Part shown: piece after piece, positions 17,488 through 27,317 of the stretch | How positions within the stretch are numbered: position 1 is the stretch's first letter | How the letters are laid out: each line of letters begins with the position of its first letter | DNA from: Flammeovirgaceae bacterium UBA2338 | GTDB taxonomy: Bacteria; Bacteroidota; Bacteroidia; Cytophagales; Cyclobacteriaceae | Assembly: GCA_002344795.1 (NCBI GenBank) | Contig: DDUM01000031.1 | Location: 1 to 64,000, forward strand | Direction: 5' to 3' | DNA length: 64,000 nucleotides | Made by a program: the position numbers and the translations under genes | Notes under the pieces: generated by a model | What the model was told of the DNA's origin: nothing | Database searches by the model: none | What the model saw: the letters and a program-made list of their open reading frames with translations, nothing else

Positions 17488-18927
17488 ATGAAAAAAATTT
17501 TTCTTTTATTATTCATATTGGTGATTGTGTTGGTAGGTGTTCTTCTCTTCAACACCCTCCAGTTTAAATCGAAACAATTGGATATTGAAGGTGAGCCATC
17601 ACCAGAAATTTCTGAAACAGCGGTAGAAAATTTTCAAAAAGCGATTCGTATTAAAACCATTTCGTTCGGAGATAGTATTCCTTTAGATACTGCACAGTTT
17701 TATGGCTTCCATCGTTTTCTTGAATCGACCTACCCGTTGGTTCATGAAAAATTGGAACGGGAAAAAGTCAAAGATTACAGCCTGCTGTATAAGTGGCATG
17801 GCAAAAATCCCAACGCTAATCCAATCGTGTTGATGGCGCATATGGATGTGGTGCCCATAGAGCCGGGAACGGAATCCGTTTGGTCTGTGGATCCCTTTGA
17901 GGGGGTGATCGAGAATGATACCATTTGGGGAAGAGGAACGGCAGATGATAAAATGAGTCTGATTGCAATCATGGAGGCGATTGAAAAGTTGCTGGCGGAA
18001 AATTTTGTTCCTGAGCGTACCATCTATCTATCTTTTGGCCATGATGAAGAAATAGGAGGGCATGGGGCGATTGCAATTGCTGCTTTACTGGAATCAAGAA
18101 ATATAAAAGCAGACCTGGTTTTGGATGAAGGTGGAATTATTACTATCGACAAGATTCCGGGGATCACTCAGCCGGTTGCCCTGGTCGGGACATCAGAAAA
18201 AGGTTACATGTCACTTCAGCTTTCTGTGGAATTAAACGGAGGCCACTCTTCGATGCCCGCCCCTGAAACGGCTATCGATATTTTAATCAATGCAATTGCA
18301 AGGCTTCGCGCCAATCCGTTTGAAGCAGACTTTTCACAATCCACGAAAGATTTTATTCAATACATCGGACCGGAGCAGCCCTTTCTTCAAAAAATGGTGT
18401 TTGCCAATCAGTGGCTTTTCAAAAACACGATTGTAGGAATATATGAAAAAAGCCCTGGCGGTAATGCCATGGTGCGCACAACGATCGCACCCACTGTAAT
18501 CAATGCAGGAGTAAAAGACAATGTGATTCCAACACTGGCCAACGCGGTAATTAATTTTAGAATATTGCCAGGCGATACCCAGGAGTCTGTGAAGGATCGT
18601 GTTGTTTCAGTGATTGCTGATCCACGCGTTAAAATATCGAAATTGAGTTTTGGCAACGACCCTTCTGCCGTAACCCCGGTTGATGGATTTGGTTTTAAAT
18701 TAGTGGAAACTGCTGCTAGAAAAACTTTTGATAAGGTCATTGTCGCTCCGTTCCTGATGGTAGGTGCCACTGACTCGCGTCATTTCGGAAAAGTATCTGA
18801 CCAGATTATAAAATTCAGCCCAATGAATGATCCCATTGGGTTTCATGGAATTGATGAGCGAATCAGCGTAAAGGGTTTTAAGGATGGCATCGGGTTTTAT
18901 CAGCAGCTAATTAAGTCAATCAAATAA
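17488..18927 (+). CDS. M20 family metallopeptidase (carboxypeptidase S-like), membrane-anchored
   Basis: 479 residues. The N-terminal hydrophobic segment (about 3-24, FLLLFILVIVLVGVLLF) is a signal anchor. The dizinc peptidase motifs are AHMDVVP with the first His/Asp pair, WGRGTADDK with the bridging Asp, and HDEEIGG with the catalytic and ligand Glu pair; ELNGGHSSMPAPETA marks the lid dimerisation domain. The length and order fit the CPS1/PM20D1-like group, which cleaves or condenses N-acyl amino acids and dipeptides. It is the second gene of the operon begun at 16150. Confidence 0.88.
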   Translation: MKKIFLLLFILVIVLVGVLLFNTLQFKSKQLDIEGEPSPEISETAVENFQKAIRIKTISFGDSIPLDTAQFYGFHRFLESTYPLVHEKLEREKVKDYSLLYKWHGKNPNANPIVLMAHMDVVPIEPGTESVWSVDPFEGVIENDTIWGRGTADDKMSLIAIMEAIEKLLAENFVPERTIYLSFGHDEEIGGHGAIAIAALLESRNIKADLVLDEGGIITIDKIPGITQPVALVGTSEKGYMSLQLSVELNGGHSSMPAPETAIDILINAIARLRANPFEADFSQSTKDFIQYIGPEQPFLQKMVFANQWLFKNTIVGIYEKSPGGNAMVRTTIAPTVINAGVKDNVIPTLANAVINFRILPGDTQESVKDRVVSVIADPRVKISKLSFGNDPSAVTPVDGFGFKLVETAARKTFDKVIVAPFLMVGATDSRHFGKVSDQIIKFSPMNDPIGFHGIDERISVKGFKDGIGFYQQLIKSIK

Positions 18928-19325
18928 TGGAAGAATCAATAATGAATTTTCACACCCGTAAGTGGGTGAAGCCGGAAGACCTGAATCCCAATCAAACTTT
19001 GTTTGGAGGAAGATTATTGCAATGGATAGACGAAGAGGCCGCACTTTATACCATCATTCAACTGGAGAATACACACATCGTCACCAAGTTTATTTCTGAG
19101 ATCAACTTTATTTCGGCTCCAAAACAAGGCGATATCATAGAAATCGGAATTTTAGCAACGGAGTTTGGCCGATCATCGATCACCCTTCGATGTGAAGTAA
19201 GAAATAAAATGACGCGTGAAAAAATTCTTACAATCGAAAAACTGATTTTTGTAAACCTTGATGAGAATGGAAAATCCAAAGCTCATGGAAAGACGAGCGT
19301 TACTTATGTGAGGGATAGGTTTTAG
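18927..19325 (+). CDS. Acyl-CoA thioesterase (hotdog fold)
   Basis: 132 residues, a single hotdog domain of the YciA/BACH type. The conserved NPNQTLFGGRLLQWIDEEAAL segment contains the active-site Asn-x(6)-Gly-Gly-x(6)-Asp pattern. It hydrolyses acyl-CoA to free acid and CoA in the cytoplasm; chain-length preference cannot be told from sequence. The start ATG shares its A with the stop of the peptidase gene, so translation is coupled; Met6 is an alternative start. It converges with the permease gene that ends at 19336. Confidence 0.88.
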   Translation: MEESIMNFHTRKWVKPEDLNPNQTLFGGRLLQWIDEEAALYTIIQLENTHIVTKFISEINFISAPKQGDIIEIGILATEFGRSSITLRCEVRNKMTREKILTIEKLIFVNLDENGKSKAHGKTSVTYVRDRF

Positions 19326-19335
19326 CAAGAATAAT

Positions 19336-21732
19336 TTACTCGCTTCGCAATGCCTTTACCGGATTGGCCAGAGCAGCGCGAATAGTTTGAAATGAAACGG
19401 TTGCCAACGTTACGACAAGTAGAATAAGTAACGGCCAGACAAACAAGTGAGGTGCCAGCGTAATGCGAGAGGCAAAGGTTATCAGCCATTGAGACGCAAA
19501 ATACCATGCTATCGGAATGGCCACAACACCTGAAATCAAGACAGTCAGCAGATGTTCGCGCCATAATTGGGCAAGAATTCCTGCCGAGGAAGACCCCAAA
19601 GTTTTGCGAATGGCAATTTCTTTTCTGCGCACCTGCATGTTGTAGGCAATCATTCCCAAAAGCCCGAGGCAGGTGATGAAAACGGATAGCCCGGTGAAAA
19701 AGTAAAGTGATCGCTCAAACAATTTCTCCGATGAATATTGCTTATTGAAATGCTCATCCAACAACTTATAGGAAAAAGGTTGACCCAGATAAATTTCTGA
19801 ATAAGTATCTTCAGCGGCTTTCCTAACTGAGGTAATATTGTTAGGGGCAACTTCCAGCACGAAATAATATCCCATGTGGGGAGCAAATAAAAAAGCCAGA
19901 GGCTTAACAGGTTCCCGTGGGGCATGGAAATGAAAGTCCTTTAGTATTCGCACAATACGGGCTGTGTCTCTGCTGAAAATTATATATTCATTGATGGCAT
20001 CCTCCGGTTGATTGAAGCCCACAGCCCGCATGGCACTTTCGTTAAGAATAATTTCTTTCCAGACAACACTTTGTTCGCTAAAACCAGGTCCCGCCAGGCT
20101 TTGTAAACCGTAAGTCGCATCAAACGCTTCATCTACCAAAACGTACTCGATCGGGATCTCAGCATCAACCGGTGCGCTCGGCTTTCTCGCATTACCAGCG
20201 TAAAACAGGTTATGATCGCCAGGCAACATGCCCACATAAGACACCTGTTGGACACCCGGCAATCGGGCCAGTTCCCGCTTGTAAATAGCCGAATTTCTTT
20301 CGAACAAGGAATCGTAAACTTCAGAGTCACGAATAATCAGACGGTTAGAAGAGTTAAAACCCAGCGGTGTTTCTTGCATCATTTGCAATTGTTTTACAAC
20401 TATGTTTATAAGGATAATCAACACCAGCGATGTAGCAAATTGAGCCACAACAAAAATCCTACGCAAACTCCCTCCGGCTTTGTTTCCTGAAACAATTCCC
20501 TTCAGGCTCTTAATTACGTCATAACCAGAAATAATCACAGCGGGATAGAGCCCCGATGCCAGTACTCCTGCAAAGAAAAAAAGAGAAAGCAGTAACCATT
20601 TTTGGGCTGGTAATTGAAGTAGTTGTTCTGCAGACAGAAAATACTCCGGCCAGAATTGTTGGGTGACACTGATCACCACAACAGCCAAACTCACTGCGAT
20701 GAGGTGTATGATTAAGGATTCGCCCATGAACTGAACAATTACCTGATAGCGTTGGCTGCCTAACAACTTTCTGATTCCAATTTCTCTGGAGCGTTCAATA
20801 GATTTTGCAGATGACAAGCTGGCGTAGTTGATCAGGGCAAGAAACAAAATGGCAAAGGCGATGTATTCCAAGTATAGAATCAACTCCCCGTCACCGTTTT
20901 TTCCTAGTTCACCTTCGTAATTCGACTGTAGGTGTATCGATTGGACGGGCTGCAGTTCAAATCTGAGGTCAGTATTTGCTTCCCTGAGTGACTCACCCAC
21001 TTTTTCTTCAATAAGGGTCATTAGTTTTTCCTCCAGCGCGTATGGTTCTACCCCAGGGCGCAGCCTTAAATAGGTCACGGGATTGTACCATTGCCAGGGC
21101 TCTTGCATAGAACCCGGTTGTACGGCTTCGTAATTCCGGAATGACAGCAAGGCGTCAAATTGCAAGTGGCTGTTTTTTGGAAAATCAGGAAAGAGGCCAG
21201 TGATTTCATAGATCAGCCGACCTTTATAATTGATGTGCTTCCCTACCGGATTTTCATCTCCAAATATTTTTTTGGCAAATGATGCAGAAACCACCATTGT
21301 ATTGATCTGGGTCAAGGTGTGGTCTATGTTTCCCTTAAGAAGGGGCAGAGAAAATACCCTAAAGAATCCCTCGTCTACATAGGCTACATTTTCTGATTTA
21401 GTCCACCGGTCTTGGTATTGAATTAAGGCAACCGTTTTAACAACCCTTGCATAGTCTTCAACTTCGGGAAATGCGGCTTTGATATCGGGGCCAGCACCAA
21501 ACGGTGAGAGCACGGACTCTCGCCCGGAGCCGTTTTCACTAACGTGAATGCTTTTGATACGAACAACCTGCTTTGATCCGGGAAAGATGTCATAGGATTT
21601 CTCAAATGAAGTGAACAGAAAAAGAGTAGCAAATGCTGACAACCCCACGATAAGACCAGCAAGATTGATCAGTACGAAATTTTTTCTTCGTAAGAAATTG
21701 CGAAAAGCGGTGACGAAAAAGCTTTTAATCAT
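19336..21732 (-). CDS. FtsX/MacB-type ABC transporter permease (798 aa)
   Basis: Typical duplicated permease: a transmembrane helix near residues 20-42 (GLIVGLSAFATLFLF), a periplasmic MacB-PCD domain to about 270, an FtsX domain with three helices (about 285-430, containing RSREIGIRKLLG), a second periplasmic domain, and a second FtsX domain at the end with RKEIAIRKTLG. The protein ends PVKALRSE. Such permeases pair with a separate LolD/MacB-type ATPase, none of which is encoded here. It follows the 826-residue permease by 142 bases on the same strand and is probably the last gene of the PadR-led cluster. Confidence 0.9.
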   Translation of the reverse strand: MIKSFFVTAFRNFLRRKNFVLINLAGLIVGLSAFATLFLFTSFEKSYDIFPGSKQVVRIKSIHVSENGSGRESVLSPFGAGPDIKAAFPEVEDYARVVKTVALIQYQDRWTKSENVAYVDEGFFRVFSLPLLKGNIDHTLTQINTMVVSASFAKKIFGDENPVGKHINYKGRLIYEITGLFPDFPKNSHLQFDALLSFRNYEAVQPGSMQEPWQWYNPVTYLRLRPGVEPYALEEKLMTLIEEKVGESLREANTDLRFELQPVQSIHLQSNYEGELGKNGDGELILYLEYIAFAILFLALINYASLSSAKSIERSREIGIRKLLGSQRYQVIVQFMGESLIIHLIAVSLAVVVISVTQQFWPEYFLSAEQLLQLPAQKWLLLSLFFFAGVLASGLYPAVIISGYDVIKSLKGIVSGNKAGGSLRRIFVVAQFATSLVLIILINIVVKQLQMMQETPLGFNSSNRLIIRDSEVYDSLFERNSAIYKRELARLPGVQQVSYVGMLPGDHNLFYAGNARKPSAPVDAEIPIEYVLVDEAFDATYGLQSLAGPGFSEQSVVWKEIILNESAMRAVGFNQPEDAINEYIIFSRDTARIVRILKDFHFHAPREPVKPLAFLFAPHMGYYFVLEVAPNNITSVRKAAEDTYSEIYLGQPFSYKLLDEHFNKQYSSEKLFERSLYFFTGLSVFITCLGLLGMIAYNMQVRRKEIAIRKTLGSSSAGILAQLWREHLLTVLISGVVAIPIAWYFASQWLITFASRITLAPHLFVWPLLILLVVTLATVSFQTIRAALANPVKALRSE

Positions 21733-21874
21733 TAGAGAAAGCTTCGGAGCACCAAACTACTCACAGGAAGGGAAAAAATTATGGAGATGTAAGATTTTTG
21801 CGGATAAAGTCGGTAAGTCTTGCTATCCTTGCGCAGGACAGCAACAGACCGAACATCATGCAAAAGTGAGCAAA

Positions 21875-24355
21875 TTACTCGCTTTTCAACGCATCAATCG
21901 GATTAGAACTGGCAGCCTTTATGGATTGATAACCCATGGTAAGCCAGGCAATCAAAAAGGCAACCACTCCGGCTATCACGTATACCATTGCACCGATTTG
22001 GGCTTTGTATGCATAACCCTTAAGCCACCATTCCACACTGTACCAGGCAATTGGAATAGCAATAAGGAAAGCGATCGCAATGAGTTTGCCGAATTCTTTT
22101 GATAACAACAACACGATGCTGCTTACAGATGCGCCTAACACTTTGCGAATTCCAATTTCTTTAGCACGTTGTTCTGCTGTAAAAGCAGTGAGGGCGAATA
22201 GCCCAAGGCACGCAATGACTATGGCAAGCCCAGCGAAAAAAGTAAAAATTTTTCCAAGTCTTTGTTCTGCCGCATACATGCTTCCAAAATCATTATCCAA
22301 AAAGGAATACTGAAAAGGCTGACCAGGCGCTATCGACTTCCAGGTATTTTCTATGAATTGAATAACATCCTGTGAGTTTTTTGCACTAAACCGGAAAGAG
22401 ACACTTCCGTCATTCTTTCCAATAAAAAGCCCAAGCGGGGTGATGCCTTCGCGCATGGTAGAGAAATGAAAATTTTCAACTACCCCTACGATGGTCCATG
22501 ATTTTGTATTGTTAGGATCAGGAGAACCATCAGGAAGAGACCCCTCTAATGTACTGATCCTTTTGCCAATGAGGTCTCCATCAAAACCAAATTGCTCTGC
22601 AGCAGCTTCATTTAAAATTACTGCTGAGGAGTCTGAAGGAAAATCAAGTGAAAAGTCTCTTCCCTCCAGAATATTCATTCCAAAAGTTTTAACATAGTCA
22701 TGGTCAACCTGCCAGTTTTGCATGCTCACCATATTTTCAGGTGAGGGATCACGGCCTTCTCTCCAGAACGGATTATCACTGCGTGATGAATTTCCACTTT
22801 TCACAGGGAGATATCCGGAGACTGTACCACTTTGAATATTGCTATTTTTTAAAACCTCTTGTTTGAAACTCTCTACTTTGTTGGGCCGCAGGGCATAAGC
22901 ATCCTGAACGACAATTACCTGGTCTTTGTTAAAACCAAGCTTTTTGTTTTGGATGTATTCCAATTGTCGGTTGATGGAGATGGCGCCAACGATAAGAAAA
23001 ATAGAAATGACAAATTGAAAAACGACCAGCCCACTTCTTACCAGCCCGCTTTTCATCCCACTGGAAGCTTTACCTTTCAAAACATCTACAGGCTTGAATG
23101 CGGATAGAAAAAACGAAGGATAAATTCCGGCAATTACACCCACCAACAATGCAGCACTTACCATGATGAGGTAGAAGTCCGGGTTGCCAAAAGGAATATG
23201 AAGTTGTTTTAATGCCAGATCGTTGAATATCGGAAGCGCCAGATAAACCAGCATAACTGCAATGAAAAAAGCAAATACAGTTACCAGAGTTGACTCCAAT
23301 AAAAACTGACGGACCAAATAGGCACGAGCGGAACCCATCACCTTGCGCACGCCCACTTCTTTTGCCCGGTTGCTGGATCTTGCTGTGCTCAGATTCATAA
23401 AATTGATACAGGCGATTACCAGGATAAAAGAGGCTACTATTGCCAGTAGATAAACGTAAGTAATGCTGCCATTGGACTCAAGCTCAGCCGTGGCATCAGA
23501 ATGCAAATGGATATCGCGCAGAGGGATGAGCGTCATCTCATACATGTTTCCGGCTTCTCTGAATTTTTTCAGTGTGAACTCTGCGCCCAGCACCTGTGCA
23601 ATTTGAGGACCTATGTACTTCATTAAAAACTCCGGCATTTTTTTTCCAAATGCTTTCGCGTCAACACCATCCTTCAAAAGGAGGTAAGTGTTAAAATTGT
23701 TACTGAGGTAGGCAGTGGATTGGGCCTCTCTGGCCACCGGCCAATCTCCCACCATGGCAATTAATATATCAAAATGAAAGTGTGAGGTAGAAGGGATATT
23801 GTCATAGACAGCAGTAACCTTGGCATTGTACTTATTGTCCAGGATCATTGTCTTTCCCAATGCACTTTCATTGGGGAAATGTTTTTCAGCTGTGCGTTTA
23901 CTGATAGCAATGCTTGCTGGTTCTTTCAGGGCCGTGTTGGGATTCCCCTCAATTACTCTGACTGAGAATATTTTAAAAAAAGTGCTATCGGTCCATATTA
24001 CATTATTTTCCTTAATGTTTTCCGTACTGTTTTCGGCTTTTACCAGATAAGAGCCATAACTGCGAAACCTTACCGTAGCTTCTACCTCCGGATAATCCTG
24101 TAGTAAAGTATGGGCTGTGGGCGCAGAACTCGTAGCGAGTTGCATATGATTGCCCCCAAACTTTATCTCAGTATTGACCCTATAGATCCGATCTGCTTTT
24201 TCATTGTACTGATCGTAGCTGAGTTCATCGATGATGAAGAGCGTGATCAACAAACATGCAGAGACACCAATAGCAAGTCCGGCAATATTAATGGTAGAAT
24301 AAAAGGTATGCTTCCGAAGATTCCGTAAAGCAATGAGAAGAATGCTTTTTAACAT
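21875..24355 (-). CDS. FtsX/MacB-type ABC transporter permease (826 aa)
   Basis: Same architecture as its neighbours: N-terminal helix (about 21-42, IAGLAIGVSACLLITLFI), periplasmic domain, FtsX domain with RAKEVGVRKVMGS, second periplasmic domain and terminal FtsX domain with RAKEIGIRKVLGAS; the end is NPIDALKSE. It is clearly a closer paralogue of the 898-residue permease than of the 798-residue one, since long stretches around the FtsX domains are almost identical. It lacks the N-terminal prefix domain of the upstream gene. A MITE-like element separates it from that gene. Confidence 0.9.
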   Translation of the reverse strand: MLKSILLIALRNLRKHTFYSTINIAGLAIGVSACLLITLFIIDELSYDQYNEKADRIYRVNTEIKFGGNHMQLATSSAPTAHTLLQDYPEVEATVRFRSYGSYLVKAENSTENIKENNVIWTDSTFFKIFSVRVIEGNPNTALKEPASIAISKRTAEKHFPNESALGKTMILDNKYNAKVTAVYDNIPSTSHFHFDILIAMVGDWPVAREAQSTAYLSNNFNTYLLLKDGVDAKAFGKKMPEFLMKYIGPQIAQVLGAEFTLKKFREAGNMYEMTLIPLRDIHLHSDATAELESNGSITYVYLLAIVASFILVIACINFMNLSTARSSNRAKEVGVRKVMGSARAYLVRQFLLESTLVTVFAFFIAVMLVYLALPIFNDLALKQLHIPFGNPDFYLIMVSAALLVGVIAGIYPSFFLSAFKPVDVLKGKASSGMKSGLVRSGLVVFQFVISIFLIVGAISINRQLEYIQNKKLGFNKDQVIVVQDAYALRPNKVESFKQEVLKNSNIQSGTVSGYLPVKSGNSSRSDNPFWREGRDPSPENMVSMQNWQVDHDYVKTFGMNILEGRDFSLDFPSDSSAVILNEAAAEQFGFDGDLIGKRISTLEGSLPDGSPDPNNTKSWTIVGVVENFHFSTMREGITPLGLFIGKNDGSVSFRFSAKNSQDVIQFIENTWKSIAPGQPFQYSFLDNDFGSMYAAEQRLGKIFTFFAGLAIVIACLGLFALTAFTAEQRAKEIGIRKVLGASVSSIVLLLSKEFGKLIAIAFLIAIPIAWYSVEWWLKGYAYKAQIGAMVYVIAGVVAFLIAWLTMGYQSIKAASSNPIDALKSE

Positions 24356-24371
24356 AACAGATTATCTAAAA

Positions 24372-24539
24372 GAGGCTGTCTCAAAAGTTAAAGGATGTCG
24401 TTTTACTGAGCCGGCCTGTGCGTAGCCGCTTCGGCAAAGGCAGGCGAAAGCGAAGAATCCCTATAGTTTGAATTCCCAATTAAGGGATTGATCTGTCAAC
24501 TGGCGGATCAACAAAGCGTATCCCTTTTGAGACAGCCTC
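24372..24539. mobile_element. MITE-like element, copy 1 (168 bp)
   Basis: The ends are perfect 16-bp inverted repeats, GAGGCTGTCTCAAAAG at 24372-24387 and its complement at 24524-24539. The interior has no reading frame. It shares the blocks GTTAAAG, GAAGAATC, ATAGTTTGAATT and AACTGGCGGATCAACAAA with the element at 51234-51368. The termini resemble those I associate with Bacteroidota insertion sequences, so it is probably a non-autonomous derivative. It lies in the gap between two permease genes; I see no clear target duplication. Confidence 0.75.
24411..24445. repeat. REP-like hairpin nested in the MITE
   Basis: A 34-base block present here and absent from the second MITE copy. It folds as a two-step hairpin: GCCTG (24414-24418) with CAGGC (24441-24445), and inside it GCCG (24425-24428), loop CTT, CGGC (24432-24435). 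Its GC-richness contrasts with the surrounding element, which suggests a later insertion. Confidence 0.6.
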
Positions 24540-24617
24540 AAGTATGGATCTATTAAAAATCAGACGTAAGTGTTCACCAGAGGTTTCATTTAGCTGAGTA
24601 TTTCTGTCAATAATTTG

Positions 24618-27314
24618 CTACTCACTTCTCAATGCGTCAATAGGATTGGAACTTGCTGCCTTCATCGACTGGAAACCCATAGTGAGCCAGGCAATAAGAA
24701 ACGAAGCTAATCCAGCCAGCAGGTACACGACCACACCCACTTCTACCTTGTACATATAGCTTTCCAGCCACCAGTTGACTGCATACCAGGCAACGGGAAC
24801 TGATAAAATAAATGCGATAATGATAAGTTTACCAAATTCTCTGGAGAGCAGCATAACAATACTGCTTACAGAGGCACCCAAAACTTTCCGAATGCCAATT
24901 TCTTTATTGCGTTGCTCAGCGGTAAAAGATGTAAGCGCAAACAATCCAAGACTGGCGATCAAAATGGCAAGTCCGGCAAAAACAGCAAATATTTTTCCCA
25001 GGCGTTGTTCCGAATCATACATTTTTCCAAACGCCTGATCCAGGAATGTATATTGGAAAGGTTGCCCAGGGGCCATTCGCACCCAGGTGTTTTGTATAGT
25101 ATTAATTACACCCTGGGTATCGGATGCCTGGAAACGAAAAGAAACCCGTGAAGTACTTTTGCGAAGAAACAAAGCTACAGGAGTGATGCTCTGTTTTAAT
25201 GATTCAAAATGAAAATCTTTTAATGATCCTATTACTTCAAAGCTTACAGAATTGGGTTTTCCATTGGCTCCCATACCCCCTCCAAACGTAGCTATTTTCC
25301 TACCGATTGGATCTTCCGTAAAGTTAAACATCTTTAATGCCGCTTCATTTAAAATAACCGCACCGGAATCAGAAGGAAAATCCCGGGAAAAATTTCGCCC
25401 TTCCATTATTTCCATTCCCAGCGTAGGCACATAATCCTGATCGACTGACCATACCTGTAAGCTCACCATGTTATCTTGCGATGGGTCGGCTCCTTCCGGC
25501 CAATAGACATTGTCATTTCGATTGGTACCGGAGACGGGGAGAAAACCCGAAATGGAACCATTCGTGATAGCAGAATTTTTTAAGACCTCGTCTTTAAAGG
25601 ATTGCAATTGATCGCCCATGGCATAAGCATCTTGTATTACAATCACTTGATCTTTGTTAAAACCTATTTTCTTTTCTTGTATATAAGAAAGTTGTTGTTG
25701 CACGGTGAAGGTTCCTATAATAAGAATGATAGAAATTGAAAACTGAAACACAACGAGTCCACTTCTTATCAATCCACTTTTCATACCCAATGCCATATTG
25801 CCTTTGAGCACGTTAATCGGGCGAAAGGCGGATAAGAAGAATGCAGGATAGGTTCCGGCAAAAACTCCGATAAGAACAGATGCTCCAAAAATGATTATAA
25901 CGAATGCCGGGTTTGTCCAGGGTATTGAAATTTGACGACCAGCAAGATCATTAAAGAAAGGCATCGCAAAGTAAGTCAGAAGAAGCGCAATCAAGAATGA
26001 AAAAATGCTCAATAGGATGGACTCCATTAAGAATTGATTGACAAGGTGTAAGCGTAATGAACCCATTACTTTTCTCATACCCACTTCTTTTGCTCTATTC
26101 GCAGAGCGCGCAGTAGAAAGATTCATGAAATTGATGCAGGCAATTAGCAGAATAAATAGGGCCACGGCACCAAAGAGGTACACGTAGGTGATGTCGCTGT
26201 TCGGTTCAAATTCATTGGATAGATCAGAATGTAAATGGATGTCCAATAAAGGACGCAGGGTATAGTCGAGTTTGTTTCCGGCCTGGAGGAAAGCATCCAT
26301 ATCCACATCAGGACCAAGCATCTGTTTTAACATAGGCGTCACATGGATATCAATGAGCTTCGGAAACTTGGCTTCCAGCTCTTGCGCACTGGCTCCATCG
26401 CGCAGCAATAGATAGGTAACAAAGTTGTGGCTTAGCCATTCATCGTTTTTACTGTCTTTAAGACTCTCCATGGAAAGCATCATGCTAAAATGAAAGTGAC
26501 TTTCCCGGGGTATGTCTTTGTATACACCTGTGATTTTAAAGTTGTGCCTGTTATCCAAAATGAGTGTTTGCCCTATTGGGTCTTCATCATTGGGGAAAAG
26601 TTTTGCAGCTGTGCTTTCACTCAATACCAGTGTGTTGGGTTCAACGAGTGCGGTTTTTGGGTTTCCGCTGATTAAGGGAATAGTGAATATATTGAATATA
26701 GTACTATCGGCATACACTACATTCGTTTCCCTGATATTGTCGATCGATCGTTTGACCAGTATGGTTCCCTCCTGGCGAAAGCGTGCCATGTCTTCCACTT
26801 CGGGATACACCTCTTTCATGGCAGGCCCCATTGGGGCGGAAGCGGTCACCATTTGTAGATGATTTCCGTTAAAAAGAATTTCGGAATCGATGCGATAGAT
26901 ACGATCCGCCTTCGCATTGAATTTATCGTAGCTCAACTCATTGAATATGTACAAAATGATTACCAGGCAAGAGGCAATACCCACAGCCAAACCTGTAATG
27001 TTGATAACGGAGTAGAAACTTTGCTTGCGAAGATTGCGCATGGCAATGGTGAGATAATTTTTTAACATGGCTTTAAACATTGAATTTTCTGAATGAATAG
27101 TCTGGCGTTGTGTTTCACGAAGTCCTTTGGTATGGCCAAATGATTTCAAAACTTCCTGATAGGCATCTATAAATTTTTTTCCTTGCTCCATTTCTGTTTC
27201 CGCGCTGGAACAAATGTGATCGACTAACTCGTTTTGCAACGGTTCATACACTAATCCTCTGTAGTGAAGGTCCTTGATGATGTAGTTGATATGTTCAGTG
27301 GTGAGCTGAGGCAT
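24618..27314 (-). CDS. FtsX/MacB-type permease with N-terminal prefix domain (898 aa)
   Basis: The first 85 residues form a soluble helical domain (MPQLTTEHINYIIKDLHYRG, DHICSSAETEMEQG), of the kind found in Bacteroidota permeases encoded next to PadR regulators (permease prefix domain). The rest is the standard duplicated MacB permease: helix near 110-130, periplasmic domain, FtsX domain with RAKEVGMRKVMGS, second periplasmic domain and terminal FtsX domain with RNKEIGIRKVLGAS. It starts 3 bases after the padR stop, so the two genes are cotranscribed. No ATPase gene is present. Function (efflux, lipoprotein or peptide export) cannot be decided. Confidence 0.92.
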   Translation of the reverse strand: MPQLTTEHINYIIKDLHYRGLVYEPLQNELVDHICSSAETEMEQGKKFIDAYQEVLKSFGHTKGLRETQRQTIHSENSMFKAMLKNYLTIAMRNLRKQSFYSVINITGLAVGIASCLVIILYIFNELSYDKFNAKADRIYRIDSEILFNGNHLQMVTASAPMGPAMKEVYPEVEDMARFRQEGTILVKRSIDNIRETNVVYADSTIFNIFTIPLISGNPKTALVEPNTLVLSESTAAKLFPNDEDPIGQTLILDNRHNFKITGVYKDIPRESHFHFSMMLSMESLKDSKNDEWLSHNFVTYLLLRDGASAQELEAKFPKLIDIHVTPMLKQMLGPDVDMDAFLQAGNKLDYTLRPLLDIHLHSDLSNEFEPNSDITYVYLFGAVALFILLIACINFMNLSTARSANRAKEVGMRKVMGSLRLHLVNQFLMESILLSIFSFLIALLLTYFAMPFFNDLAGRQISIPWTNPAFVIIIFGASVLIGVFAGTYPAFFLSAFRPINVLKGNMALGMKSGLIRSGLVVFQFSISIILIIGTFTVQQQLSYIQEKKIGFNKDQVIVIQDAYAMGDQLQSFKDEVLKNSAITNGSISGFLPVSGTNRNDNVYWPEGADPSQDNMVSLQVWSVDQDYVPTLGMEIMEGRNFSRDFPSDSGAVILNEAALKMFNFTEDPIGRKIATFGGGMGANGKPNSVSFEVIGSLKDFHFESLKQSITPVALFLRKSTSRVSFRFQASDTQGVINTIQNTWVRMAPGQPFQYTFLDQAFGKMYDSEQRLGKIFAVFAGLAILIASLGLFALTSFTAEQRNKEIGIRKVLGASVSSIVMLLSREFGKLIIIAFILSVPVAWYAVNWWLESYMYKVEVGVVVYLLAGLASFLIAWLTMGFQSMKAASSNPIDALRSE

Positions 27315-27317
27315 GGT

